This document shows positions 55,500 to 63,501 of a stretch of 64,000 nt of DNA, one piece after another (within the stretch, counting starts at the first letter, position 1; each line of letters opens with the position of its first letter). This stretch comes from Alphaproteobacteria bacterium. GTDB taxonomy: Bacteria > Planctomycetota > Phycisphaerae > UBA1845. The stretch lies in assembly GCA_028285105.1 (NCBI GenBank), contig JANQQE010000024.1, positions 248,001 through 312,000 of the forward strand, written 5' to 3'. Position numbers and translations under genes: made by a program. The notes below the pieces were generated by a model that was not told the origin of the DNA, ran no database searches, and saw nothing but the letters and a program-made list of their open reading frames with translations.

Positions 55500-56468
55500 T
55501 TATGCCGGACCACCTTGATTGAGAAACTGCGGCAGAACCGGTGGATCGTCGTCGCGGCCGTTGCCGCTGAATAGACTGTTGTTCGGCATATCCTCGACGG
55601 TTTCCAAATCGATCGCGGCACCGTCTTCTCGATAACGATACCCGAGTCGCTGAGGCGTCATCGTTTCCGCGTGTCCATCACAGAATACGACGTTGGCTCG
55701 CTCTTGATGGCGCGGATCGACTGCCGTCCTTGGCGAGTCATCGTCGCCTGTTCCCCGATCGGACATATCCGTCAGCCGAGGCGGATCGAGCGTCCAACCG
55801 TGATTGCCCTTCTCTGCATAATCGGTTCCGGAGTTGTCGTAAGGTTTGCGTTCGTGCTGGGCGACGCCAGCCGCCGTTCCGAGACAATCTGCTCCCAGAA
55901 CTGTCCCGGCGAGGCTGCGAATCTTCGTCAGGTTCACGGGAAAATTATGAAACCGGCCTTCGGTCTTTCGGCCGTTGCCCAAAAACTGATGATTGTAACC
56001 GTAGGCATAGTTGCGCTCGTCGATCCATTTTGGAACGGCTGGGCATGCGTATACCTTGCTGTCGTAATCCTGCCGATCGTCGGTGGTACTCGGCTGGTTG
56101 AATGCAAAAATACCAACCTGTTTACCCATCGTCGCGACCCATCTTGGCCGATATTTCTTTCCATTGCCGACATCGAACCAGTTGGCTGGATTGCTCGTAC
56201 CGCCTGAAAGTTTCGCAAATCGACCCGGCAACGCAATATCGTTGTTATCGTTCGCGTACATGTGCCAGCCCTGCGCGAGTTGCCGCTGATTCGACAGGCA
56301 CAACAAACTCTTTGCCTGCTTTCGGGCGCGAGATAAGGATGGCAACAGGATCGAGATGAGCAGTGCAATGATTGAAACGACGACGAGCAGTTCCACCAAG
56401 GTAAATCCATTGCGCCGAATCTGAAACTTCTCTCGCAATTGTGTACTGTTCACTCGTCGGGCGTACAA
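55500..56468 (-). CDS. Prepilin-like pseudopilin with H-X9-DG-type C-terminus
   Basis: A 322-residue protein of the planctomycete prepilin-like group. The type IV prepilin signal is NGFTLVELLVVVSIIALLIS: peptidase cleavage before Phe and a Glu at position 5, followed by the hydrophobic helix and SRARKQAKSLLCLSNQRQLA. The C-terminal domain contains HQERANVVFCDGHAETM, the H-X9-DG motif. Proteins of this family are numerous in planctomycetes and are thought to be pseudopilins of type II secretion-like systems. The start has 17 residues before the processing site. No other secretion gene is adjacent. Confidence 0.9.
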   Translation of the reverse strand: MYARRVNSTQLREKFQIRRNGFTLVELLVVVSIIALLISILLPSLSRARKQAKSLLCLSNQRQLAQGWHMYANDNNDIALPGRFAKLSGGTSNPANWFDVGNGKKYRPRWVATMGKQVGIFAFNQPSTTDDRQDYDSKVYACPAVPKWIDERNYAYGYNHQFLGNGRKTEGRFHNFPVNLTKIRSLAGTVLGADCLGTAAGVAQHERKPYDNSGTDYAEKGNHGWTLDPPRLTDMSDRGTGDDDSPRTAVDPRHQERANVVFCDGHAETMTPQRLGYRYREDGAAIDLETVEDMPNNSLFSGNGRDDDPPVLPQFLNQGGPA

Positions 56469-56550
56469 GACATTTCCTCCGGTTTGCCAAAACAGTTCGT
56501 CATGCAGAATGCCATTTCAAGTTATGTCTATCGACCTACCGGACGCAATG

Positions 56551-56582
56551 TAAAAACAAAAAAGCCCGCCAGATGACGGGCT
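56551..56582 (-). terminator. Intrinsic terminator of rplM-rpsI
   Basis: On the minus strand: AGCCCG, an 8-base loop, CGGGCT (56563-56582), followed directly by TTTTTTGTTTTTA. It lies 52 bases downstream of the rpsI stop. Confidence 0.92.
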
Positions 56583-56634
56583 GTATGTGTCTGAACTTGT
56601 CGGCGAACTCGACTCGCCAATGACGGGGCAGCGA

Positions 56635-57186
56635 CTAACGCTTCGAGAACTGGAAGCTTCGACGAGCACCACGGCGACCGTACTTCTTACGTTCGACGCG
56701 ACGACCATCTCGCGTGAGGAATTTGCCATCGCGAAGCAATGCTTCGTAGTCTTTGCTGGCTTCCTTCAAGGCGCGGGCAATACCAAGAACGATTGCGCCG
56801 GCTTGGCCCGTGGTTCCGCCGCCAGTCGCATTGACAAACACATCAACGCGCTTGCGGGTATCGGTGGCGTCGAGCGGGCCGACGATGGTGTTGCGATCTC
56901 GTTCCAGATGGAAGTACTTCTCGACTTCGCGGCCGTTGATAACAAACTTGCCGGTGCCCTGCTTGATACGCACGCGGGCGATCGAGCTTTTGCGACGACC
57001 CGTTCCCCAGTGATATCCGCCGGCTTTGGGCTTGGGTTCCGTCCACTCATGGGTCAGCGACGAGACGGTGGGTTTTTCAGCAACTGCCACCGCAACGGAT
57101 TCTTCCGAAGAAGAGTCTTGAGCTGTTGCGTCTTGCGCGTTAGAGTCTTGGGGTGTAGGTGAATCGGCCACGAACTTCTTCTCCAA
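56635..57186 (-). CDS. rpsI: 30S ribosomal protein S9
   Basis: A 183-residue ribosomal protein S9. The conserved core starts at GTGRRKSSIARVRIKQG and ends with the invariant basic tail RRGARRSFQFSKR. Residues 1-55 are an extra acidic and Ser/Gln/Ala-rich N-terminus (QDSNAQDATAQDSSSEESV); usual S9 has about 130 residues. S9 reaches the P-site tRNA with its C-terminal tail. Follows rplM by 74 bases; the rplM-rpsI order is the conserved ribosomal operon. Confidence 0.95.
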   Translation of the reverse strand: MEKKFVADSPTPQDSNAQDATAQDSSSEESVAVAVAEKPTVSSLTHEWTEPKPKAGGYHWGTGRRKSSIARVRIKQGTGKFVINGREVEKYFHLERDRNTIVGPLDATDTRKRVDVFVNATGGGTTGQAGAIVLGIARALKEASKDYEALLRDGKFLTRDGRRVERKKYGRRGARRSFQFSKR

Positions 57187-57260
57187 TCAGATCCAAACTG
57201 ACACGGTCGTTAGAACCGCATCCTCAATAAGGCAAAACGATTCGTCTCGTCTGCCCACTC

Positions 57261-57680
57261 TTAATACGCCCACTCTTTCGGCTGCTGGGCGGTGTGCGGA
57301 TGGGTGTCACCCGCGTAAATCTTGAGTTTGTCCAACATGTGCCGGCCAAGCGCGTTCTTAGGAAGCATGCGCTTGACGGCAAAACGAAGGATGCGGTCAG
57401 GGTGCTTTTCCATCACGACTTCACCGCTATCCGACTTGAAGCCACCAATGTAATAGGTGTAGCGGTCGTAGTGCATCGACGCGAGTTTGTTGGCCCCCGT
57501 CAATTTGACCTTATCGCAATTGGTCACCACGACGAAATCACCGGTGTCCACGTGCGGGGTATAGGTGGGTTTGTGCTTTCCCATCAACACCGTTGCAATC
57601 TTAACCGCCAGTCGCCCCAACACCTGATCTGTGGCATCGACATGGTGCCAATCGGGGTGAAAAGTTTCCTTGCGGGCCAT
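57261..57680 (-). CDS. rplM: 50S ribosomal protein L13
   Basis: A 139-residue ribosomal protein L13 (usual length about 142). Blocks: WHHVDATDQVLGRLAVKIA, MGKHKPTYTPHVDTGDFVVV, RFAVKRMLPKNALGRHMLDK and LKIYAGDTHPHTAQQP. It binds 23S rRNA early in assembly. The start at MARKETF is preferred by length; in-frame Mets 9 and 22 codons further upstream exist and there is no clear ribosome site to decide. First gene of the rplM-rpsI unit. Confidence 0.94.
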   Translation of the reverse strand: MARKETFHPDWHHVDATDQVLGRLAVKIATVLMGKHKPTYTPHVDTGDFVVVTNCDKVKLTGANKLASMHYDRYTYYIGGFKSDSGEVVMEKHPDRILRFAVKRMLPKNALGRHMLDKLKIYAGDTHPHTAQQPKEWAY

Positions 57681-58051
57681 GTATGAAGGAGCGCGTCCTG
57701 TGGGCATATCTGCATCAATCCAAACAAAATCCCAGTCAAAATCCAACTGCTACGACAGAGCCCCGCATCGTACAAAACGCCCGATTATCGTCAAGGCCAG
57801 CAACACGATCGTAATAGTTCATCTCGGCCGCTGGATTGAAGATTTGTGACGCGATGGATGCTCCCTTCCGGCGTACTCGCAGCAATTGCCAGTGGCAAGC
57901 ATCAATCCCGCCAGCTACTAAAATCGCCCGTAATGCGATCAAAGGCCCGATTTTACAGTTCTTTCCCCTCGCCGAATGCCCCGATTTGGACTACCTTCCG
58001 AGCGCGTCAGATCGAGGCAACCCTCGATCACCAAATCAGTCCAGAATTCAT

Positions 58052-58121
58052 GTGGCCAAAATCGTTCGAGCCAAGGATCGATTGGCCGGAAACATTTGGC
58101 CAGAGACGTTTGGCCAAAATC
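58052..58121 (+). promoter_or_regulatory. Four TGGCC-containing repeats upstream of STAS gene
   Basis: The motif TGGCC occurs four times in about 70 bases (near 58052, 58084, 58098 and 58112); the first and last continue as TGGCCAAAATC. They stop shortly before the ribosome site of the STAS gene, so they may be operator or leader elements. No known factor is matched. Confidence 0.35.
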
Positions 58122-58137
58122 AAATTGGGGAGTCGCC

Positions 58138-58506
58138 ATGCCGCAAGCATCTCGTCTGCTCGTGGAACATATCGAAGATGTGTCCCTCGTCAGTTTCACC
58201 GAGTCATCGATCGTGAACACCCAGCAAATCGACAGCATCCGCGAAGAGTTGTTTCACATGGTCGACAAGAAGGCCTGCCGGCGAATGATTCTCGACATGA
58301 GCAAAGTCCGACAACTCAGTTCCGCCGCACTCGGCGTACTCATTCCTGTGAACGAAAACATCAAGAAGATCAAAGGCAAGCTCGTCCTCATCGGAACTCA
58401 GCCGGAAGTGCGCAAGATTTTCAAAATCACGCGACTCGAAAAACTGTTCATATTTAAGGAAACAGAAAAGGACGCACTGAAACTCCTTAAAGTAAAAAAG
58501 AGTTGA
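58138..58506 (+). CDS. STAS-domain anti-sigma-factor antagonist-like protein
   Basis: A 122-residue single STAS domain. It has the strand EDVSLVSFTESSIVNTQQID, then CRRMILDMSKVRQLSSAALGVLIPV, the usual region of the phosphorylatable Ser (the SS of QLSSAALG), and a last strand LVLIGTQPEVRKIFKITRLEKLFIF. Such proteins (SpoIIAA/RsbV type) bind anti-sigma kinases and are controlled by phosphorylation. The ATG has GGGGAG upstream. No kinase or phosphatase gene is adjacent. Confidence 0.88.
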   Translation: MPQASRLLVEHIEDVSLVSFTESSIVNTQQIDSIREELFHMVDKKACRRMILDMSKVRQLSSAALGVLIPVNENIKKIKGKLVLIGTQPEVRKIFKITRLEKLFIFKETEKDALKLLKVKKS

Positions 58507-59256
58507 GACGGCTGTCCGACCAAATCAGTTCAAGACTTGCGCAAACTCCCCAACCCTAAATTAACAAAACGGCACTGAAAGACAGCACTCCAGTCATCTC
58601 GTTCACGTGAGTGCCATACGGTTGGCACAATGTCACAATTCCAGGCAATGACAATTCATATTGTTGCGTCGATGATATTACAGCGGGCAAAGAAACATTT
58701 CGTTGCCATCTTTTTGGGATACCGTCTTGCTGTAACGGCGTCAAAGAAGCCTCGACGCGACGGGACAAAACCGCGATTTGGTTCACGAACCGTTTCTTGA
58801 AGTTCGCTCAGGTCGTACTTGGCCGTTCAGTGCATTCGCTATTCTGTTCTTGGGGAATCTATCTCCCTTGAAAGCGCATGTTACCGAACTGAACGCGATT
58901 CTTGCGAAACCAGGTAATCCCTGAGAAATCAAAGCGAGTTGTCGCGTGGTCTGGCTGGTGAACCCCGACCTGAGCCGGTCAGGCCTCGCTCGCTTGCATT
59001 CCTTCGGGTTGCTCGAATTCATTCAGTTTCTCCAAGCGATAAAATTCCCATAGCCAATAGCCAATCCGAAGATATTGTTGTGCCGATTCCAAATTGAGAC
59101 TGCAATTCTAACGGACACGGTAATCCCTGAAGTCTTATCCTGTAACCGTGAAATCGCGTGCCGTTCCCGCGCCAATGAAAGCATCAAGACTAGAGTTCAA
59201 GATAGGGTACTCAGATCACCCAGCGCGCAACGAGTTTCTGATGGGGTAGATTGTCC
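58507..59256. other. Intergenic interval, no supported gene
   Basis: About 750 bases without a convincing gene. All frames are short or lack a ribosome site and family similarity. There is no REP unit. A weak palindrome (CCTGA, GCCGG, TCAGG) lies near 58969-58983. It could be decayed coding DNA or hold an unrecognised RNA. Confidence 0.5.
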
Positions 59257-60321
59257 ATGGCGCACGTTCAATGCCAATGCAAGCAACGCATCAAGATTTC
59301 GCCCGAGCAGTATGGCCGACGACTTGCTTGCCCTAAGTGCAATACAGCATTCACCGTTCCGCCACCCGAAGACCCTGCACAATCGAAAACCGACAGCGAT
59401 ATTTTCACGTTCGTGGACGACGAACAGTCAATGCAAGCGGTTCACTCGAACAATTCATCCCATTGCGAACACTGCGCAGTGCCGATGGCGACGTCGGCGG
59501 TCCTTTGCGTACGATGCGGTTACAATCGATCGACTGGGAGGCAGACAACGCCCCGCGATATTGACGACGTGAACACGTCTCTTGAAAACGAATTGGCACC
59601 GGTGGGCGGCATCGGCGAATATTTCAAGGATTGTGCCCGAGCGTCATTGTTCATCGCCGATGCGGGGAATCTGATCACATTCATTTTCGTGGCGATCCTC
59701 GCGGCGATCAATGCTGTTGTAGACATGTTCAGCTACTTGCTCATCATGTTCATCATTGGCACCCTATTCAAAGGATTGCTTGCGGCGTTCTTCTTCAATA
59801 CTGTCGTCAATGCAGCCAGCGGTGAAAACGATCTGCCTGATATTGGCCTGAGCGGGGATCTCTGGGATGATACCATCGCTCCCGCGATTAACCTTCTGGC
59901 CACCTCGGCCATCGTCGCCCTGCCGACGATCGTTTACCTGTTTGCTGTCGGCATCTCCAGCGCTACGGAAACCGGGTTGGCGCTCACCATTGGCATCGGT
60001 GTATTCTTCTGGCCGATCACCGTCCTCGTCATCGCCCTCGGTGGCATCAGTTGTTTTGCCCGGCCCGGTCAGATTCTCCTGACCATCGCCCGGACGTTTG
60101 TCCCCTACCTGGTCACATGCCTGGTACTAACCGCGGCTTTTGGATTCACGGCGGCGTTGCAATTTTCGCTCGATTCGGCGGCTGTGAAATTGGGTGCCAA
60201 TAAATGGGCGATCGCGACGATCCTCTGGATTGCCAATGTCTATTGCCTCGTCGTGGCGATGCAGTGTATCGGGTTGTACTATCACCACTTCAAGAAACGC
60301 TTTGCATGGTCGTGGGGTTAA
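59257..60321 (+). CDS. Multi-pass membrane protein with two zinc-ribbon regions
   Basis: A 354-residue protein. The N-terminus holds a zinc ribbon (CQCKQRIKI, then GRRLACPKCNTAFTVP) and a second one follows at about residues 68-90 (CEHCAVPM, CVRCGYNRSTGRQT). After a short linker come five to six membrane segments (NLITFIFVAILAAINAVVDM, SYLLIMFIIGTLFKGLLAAF, ALPTIVYLFAVGISSATETG, LALTIGIGVFFWPITVLVIA, LVTCLVLTAAFGFTAAL, ILWIANVYCLVVAMQCIGLY). The N-terminal ribbon resembles MJ0042-type ribbons of predicted membrane proteins. Function unknown. The start at ATG is preferred to a TTG two codons upstream. The next gene is close downstream. Confidence 0.72.
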   Translation: MAHVQCQCKQRIKISPEQYGRRLACPKCNTAFTVPPPEDPAQSKTDSDIFTFVDDEQSMQAVHSNNSSHCEHCAVPMATSAVLCVRCGYNRSTGRQTTPRDIDDVNTSLENELAPVGGIGEYFKDCARASLFIADAGNLITFIFVAILAAINAVVDMFSYLLIMFIIGTLFKGLLAAFFFNTVVNAASGENDLPDIGLSGDLWDDTIAPAINLLATSAIVALPTIVYLFAVGISSATETGLALTIGIGVFFWPITVLVIALGGISCFARPGQILLTIARTFVPYLVTCLVLTAAFGFTAALQFSLDSAAVKLGANKWAIATILWIANVYCLVVAMQCIGLYYHHFKKRFAWSWG

Positions 60322-60381
60322 AGCGTCTTGGGGCAAAAGTGTCCTGTGGTCAGTCGTCATCGAAAACAGGGTTGGGTTCAC

Positions 60382-60846
60382 ATGAACCAAGGTTACCTCG
60401 GTCGGGACTGGAATGAGAAGCTTCCGCCCGTCTGTACCAAGTGCGAATACAACCTGACCGGAATCAGCAGCCAAAACTGCCCGGAATGCGGCGTGAATAT
60501 CTATTGGCTCGACGTGCAGCGCAACGCCAGGAAGGTTTATCACGACCTTAGGCAAACCGAAGACCTCAATGACCTGATTGATTTCGGCCCTTATGTGGGG
60601 GGAGCCAGTGCTTTCTTTATTCTGTTCTTCTGGTTAATCGCCTGGGCAGACGGATTGGGCCGCGTTATCGGTGTCGGCTTCGCACTGATGGCCATTGGAT
60701 GCGGACTGCAAATATTTCGCAGCAAACGGGTACCGGAATGGGCGCGCGACTTGATCGAAGTCGAGCCCAAATACATCAAAGGCGTCATCAACATTTCGCT
60801 TGGTCTGCTGCTCATCGCGCTCGCGGTGTTCTTGCCGTCGCGATAA
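60382..60846 (+). CDS. Small zinc-ribbon membrane protein
   Basis: A 154-residue protein with an N-terminal ribbon CTKCEYNLTG and CPECG (residues about 17-37), an amphipathic stretch, two membrane segments (FFILFFWLIAWADGLGRVIG, FALMAIGCGLQIF) and a last hydrophobic segment (GVINISLGLLLIALAVFLP). It follows the gene at 59257 by 60 bases and belongs to the same group of ribbon proteins. Function unknown. Confidence 0.68.
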   Translation: MNQGYLGRDWNEKLPPVCTKCEYNLTGISSQNCPECGVNIYWLDVQRNARKVYHDLRQTEDLNDLIDFGPYVGGASAFFILFFWLIAWADGLGRVIGVGFALMAIGCGLQIFRSKRVPEWARDLIEVEPKYIKGVINISLGLLLIALAVFLPSR

Positions 60847-61047
60847 AAATCGCGCCTGTGTATGTGACGCCGCGAGTTGCTTTATCGGTGCCACCGAAAC
60901 GGGTGATTCACCCGCATTTGCAATTCGCCGACTTCAAAAAACCGCACACCGAAAAATATATCGTAGCCTCTACATTGCGTTCAGCCGCGGAATCGAACCG
61001 CACGCATTCGGCATCCATGTCCACATCTAAAAGGAGCGTCACGACCC

Positions 61048-61482
61048 ATGAACAACTGGCAGCGATCGTTCGTCACCAAACTCGAATCCGCACGCAAGCA
61101 CTGGCGCAGAACCTTCGATGATATCGCCACAGAACACATTGAACCGGTCAACGAAGACTTCTCCGAATTCGCGACAAAAAACGGTTTTGAATGCACATCA
61201 CCAGCATCGGAACCGGGCACATACTTCTTCAAGTTCGCCCTGACTGAAAACGGGTATGCGATCATCGCGTTTCGGCTTGCCGGCATGGATTCGGTCGAAG
61301 TCACCACCGAAGTCAGCGTACCCGGTCCGGACGAAGTCGCACCGCTCAAAACAAGCACGCCACTCGCCGACGCCAACAGGTCATGGGCCACCCAGCAATT
61401 CCAGCATGCCCTCGACCACTTCGCCAACGCCTTCAGCGCAGCCAGCGCCGAGGCGGCCGAAAAGCTCGTAGCCGCGTCGTAA
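61048..61482 (+). CDS. Hypothetical protein
   Basis: A 144-residue soluble protein without signal or membrane segment. It has a helical N-terminus (SFVTKLESARKHWRRTFDDI), a beta-rich middle (GTYFFKFALTENGYAIIAFR, then MDSVEVTTEVSVPG) and a helical, Ala-rich C-terminus (WATQQFQHALDHFANAFSAA). AAAGGAG lies 12 bases before the ATG. No family is recognised. Confidence 0.65.
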   Translation: MNNWQRSFVTKLESARKHWRRTFDDIATEHIEPVNEDFSEFATKNGFECTSPASEPGTYFFKFALTENGYAIIAFRLAGMDSVEVTTEVSVPGPDEVAPLKTSTPLADANRSWATQQFQHALDHFANAFSAASAEAAEKLVAAS

Positions 61483-61519
61483 CAGTGCGAATATAATCGC
61501 CGCGAGTACGAACAGTTGA

Positions 61520-61585
61520 GTAGGGTCCGCTGTGCGGACCATTTAATCTAATTATTGAACGACCGGTCCGCACAGCGGATCCTAC
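61520..61585. repeat. REP pair, family 2
   Basis: Inverted 21-base units at 61520-61540 and 61565-61585, 24 bases apart. In the right unit one arm base is changed (GCGGATC in place of GCGGACC). It lies between the gene ending at 61482 and the DUF456-like gene that starts 11 bases after it. Confidence 0.85.
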
Positions 61586-61596
61586 ATGTACAATTC

Positions 61597-62169
61597 ATGC
61601 CGACCAGGGATCGGCAAAACCTTGAGCAGGCGGGATACGTGCTGGACACGATCATCGACATCGCACTCGTCGTCATTCTCGCTGCGATCTGCTTTGCAGC
61701 GGTGGCATTGTCGCTGCTGCAACTCCCGGGCACATGGACGATTCTGTGCGCCGCGACGTTGTACGCATGGTATTACAACTGGTCGCGTATCGGACTGATA
61801 GGTCTGGGCGTGATGCTAGGGCTAGCCGTCGTCGGTGAAATCGTCGAAACGATGGGTGGTGCGGTACTGGCCAAACGAAGCGGTGCAAGCAAGCGCGCCG
61901 CCTGGTACGGGTTAGCCGGCGGCATGATCGGCGCAATTTTTCTATCGATCCCCGTCCCGGTCTTCGGCACCATCATAGGAGCCGCAGTCGGCTGCTTCGC
62001 CGGTGCCCTCATCGCCGAACTCCAAGTCGGCAAACGCTGGGGCGAAGGCACAAAATCAGGCATCTACACTGCCGTCGGCCGCACGCTAGGCAGCATGTTC
62101 AAAGTAATGATAGCAGCCACCATAGCCTGCATCGCCACCGCCCAAGCCTTCCGGCCATTCTGGACGTAG
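61597..62169 (+). CDS. DUF456-family membrane protein
   Basis: A 190-residue protein of the DUF456 family. It has four or five membrane segments rich in Gly and small residues: ALVVILAAICFAAVALSLLQ, LPGTWTILCAATLYAWYYNW, GLIGLGVMLGLAVVGEIVET, GLAGGMIGAIFLSIPVPVFG and GAAVGCFAGALIAEL. LPGTW near the N-terminus is the family motif. Function is unknown. The TAG stop (62167-62169) is part of the GTAG foot of a family 2 REP pair, so the last codon and the stop are encoded by or abut the repeat. Confidence 0.85.
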   Translation: MPTRDRQNLEQAGYVLDTIIDIALVVILAAICFAAVALSLLQLPGTWTILCAATLYAWYYNWSRIGLIGLGVMLGLAVVGEIVETMGGAVLAKRSGASKRAAWYGLAGGMIGAIFLSIPVPVFGTIIGAAVGCFAGALIAELQVGKRWGEGTKSGIYTAVGRTLGSMFKVMIAATIACIATAQAFRPFWT

Positions 62170-62232
62170 GGTCCGCTGTGCGGACTGTATCAAACAGCAA
62201 TTCTAACAACCGGTCCGTACAGCGGACCCTAC
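62166..62232. repeat. REP pair, family 2, overlapping two gene ends
   Basis: Inverted 21-base units at 62166-62186 and 62212-62232, 25 bases apart. The left unit contains the stop of the DUF456 gene; the right unit encodes most of the last residues of the minus-strand gene at 62203-62868. In the left unit the last arm base is changed (GCGGACT). The pair therefore lies across the ends of two convergent genes. Confidence 0.88.
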
Positions 62233-62868
62233 CTGACTACCGCATTCCGGGCATCTCGGTTCTGTCAATCCCGTCAGGCTGTATCCGCATTGGACGCACT
62301 CGTTGCGTTTGCGCCGGCGATGTCTGCGGATCGGTGCGATGATCAGCACGGCGAATGGATATGCCCCACCTATCAACACAATAGACCACAGAGGGAGCGC
62401 TACAATCGTGGCGTTACAAAAACACTCCGCCAGAAATTGCTCGCCTGCCGGCGTTGAAGGTCGAACCGGTTGGAGAAATGGTGGCACCACGCAGAGTTTC
62501 ACAAACTCGAAACCAAACCACCCTCTTGTGCGCGGCGGAGGTGTATTCTGAGGCATACTCATTGGAACCAGGTGCATCATCTCAAGCGTACCATTGTGTG
62601 CGTGAAGGTATGCGCGAGAACCGCTTTCTTTCTTCCAAAGCCGAATCAAAAGCCCATCGACTTTGGAGCCCGGCGGTCCAACTGTCTGAGGTACCCTGGC
62701 TGAAATTGTCATTGCAAGCGCCAAGTCATCATATGTGTCAAATGGAAGGTCAAATTGAGGTTGAGTCAGAGTTTCAAGTTTGCTCTGAACCGTATAGCTC
62801 AACACAAACGCAACCACGGCCGCGATGGTCAATGTCGACAGGATGACGAGGAAAACTCTGCGAATCAT
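62203..62868 (-). CDS. Membrane protein with C-terminal zinc ribbon
   Basis: A 221-residue protein: one N-terminal membrane helix (VFLVILSTLTIAAVVAFVLS), an extracytoplasmic domain of about 120 residues, two close membrane helices (ATIVALPLWSIVLIGGAYPF) and a C-terminal zinc ribbon (CVQCGYSLTG and CPECG). The start is set by the four-base overlap with the gene upstream (ATGA), which is typical of translational coupling. The last eight or nine residues (after CPECGSQV) are encoded by the family 2 REP unit, so the C-terminus appears lengthened by the repeat. Confidence 0.75.
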   Translation of the reverse strand: MIRRVFLVILSTLTIAAVVAFVLSYTVQSKLETLTQPQFDLPFDTYDDLALAMTISARVPQTVGPPGSKVDGLLIRLWKKESGSRAYLHAHNGTLEMMHLVPMSMPQNTPPPRTRGWFGFEFVKLCVVPPFLQPVRPSTPAGEQFLAECFCNATIVALPLWSIVLIGGAYPFAVLIIAPIRRHRRRKRNECVQCGYSLTGLTEPRCPECGSQVGSAVRTGC

Positions 62869-63191
62869 ATCTTCACACCGCATTCCGGGCAGATGGGCAG
62901 GACGTTTCCAGCCAGGTCGCATCTGCAGTGTGGACAGTTCCCGACTTCAGAAACGTTGGTCCAGCGGCAGAACACGTAGATGGAAAACGATATGATCGCC
63001 GAACAAACGAACGATGTCAGCACTGCGACAACGATGGTGAACAAGGTAAGCAAGACGCCTTGAAACCCGATGCTCTTGAATCCGTACTCAACGAGCGGCC
63101 CCACCACCGCGATGACAAAATAGAAAACGAAAGGCAATGCCCCCACCGAAATGATCGCCGAACCAAAGATGGACCACTGACGTTTTCGCAT
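62865..63191 (-). CDS. Small membrane protein with C-terminal zinc ribbon
   Basis: A 108-residue protein with two membrane segments (GSAIISVGALPFVFYFVIAV, GVLLTLFTIVVAVLTSFVCS) and a last ribbon CPHCRCDLAG and CPECG. Its stop codon overlaps the start of the next gene by four bases (ATGA), so both are probably made together. An alternative start eight codons upstream (MLWWFE) cannot be excluded. Together with the following gene it forms a ribbon-protein pair of unknown role. Confidence 0.68.
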   Translation of the reverse strand: MRKRQWSIFGSAIISVGALPFVFYFVIAVVGPLVEYGFKSIGFQGVLLTLFTIVVAVLTSFVCSAIISFSIYVFCRWTNVSEVGNCPHCRCDLAGNVLPICPECGVKI

Positions 63192-63458
63192 GATTGATTC
63201 GAACCACCAGAGCATCGAACCGAGCTGAATGATTCAAGCGTATCGAAGGACTTCGACACGAACGAACCTTTCGCTGGCATCGCATGCGTGGCCTACCCGA
63301 GTCTATTGCGTCACTGGGGCAAGTGCAGCTTGCATGAGCGTCGCTTGGCGATCGGTCGGCGACAACGTGGCATTCGGTTCCGGCGATTCGATCGCGTTTG
63401 CCTTGGTTGAGACTACGCGGATCGAATATGGGTGGGATGGTCCAACCGAGGGTTTATG

Positions 63459-63501
63459 CGCAAGAAGAAAGCACCGCAAGCACTAGGCTTAACGGTGCTT
63501 T
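63459..63501 (-). terminator. Hairpin with minus-strand T-tract and no gene upstream
   Basis: AAAGCACCG at 63468-63476 pairs with CGGTGCTTT at 63493-63501; an inner 4-bp stem (AAGC with GCTT) stacks on it. On the minus strand the hairpin is followed by CTTCTTG after its own TTT, like an intrinsic terminator. No protein gene is seen on the minus strand in 63502-64000, so the transcript it would end is unknown. Confidence 0.45.
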
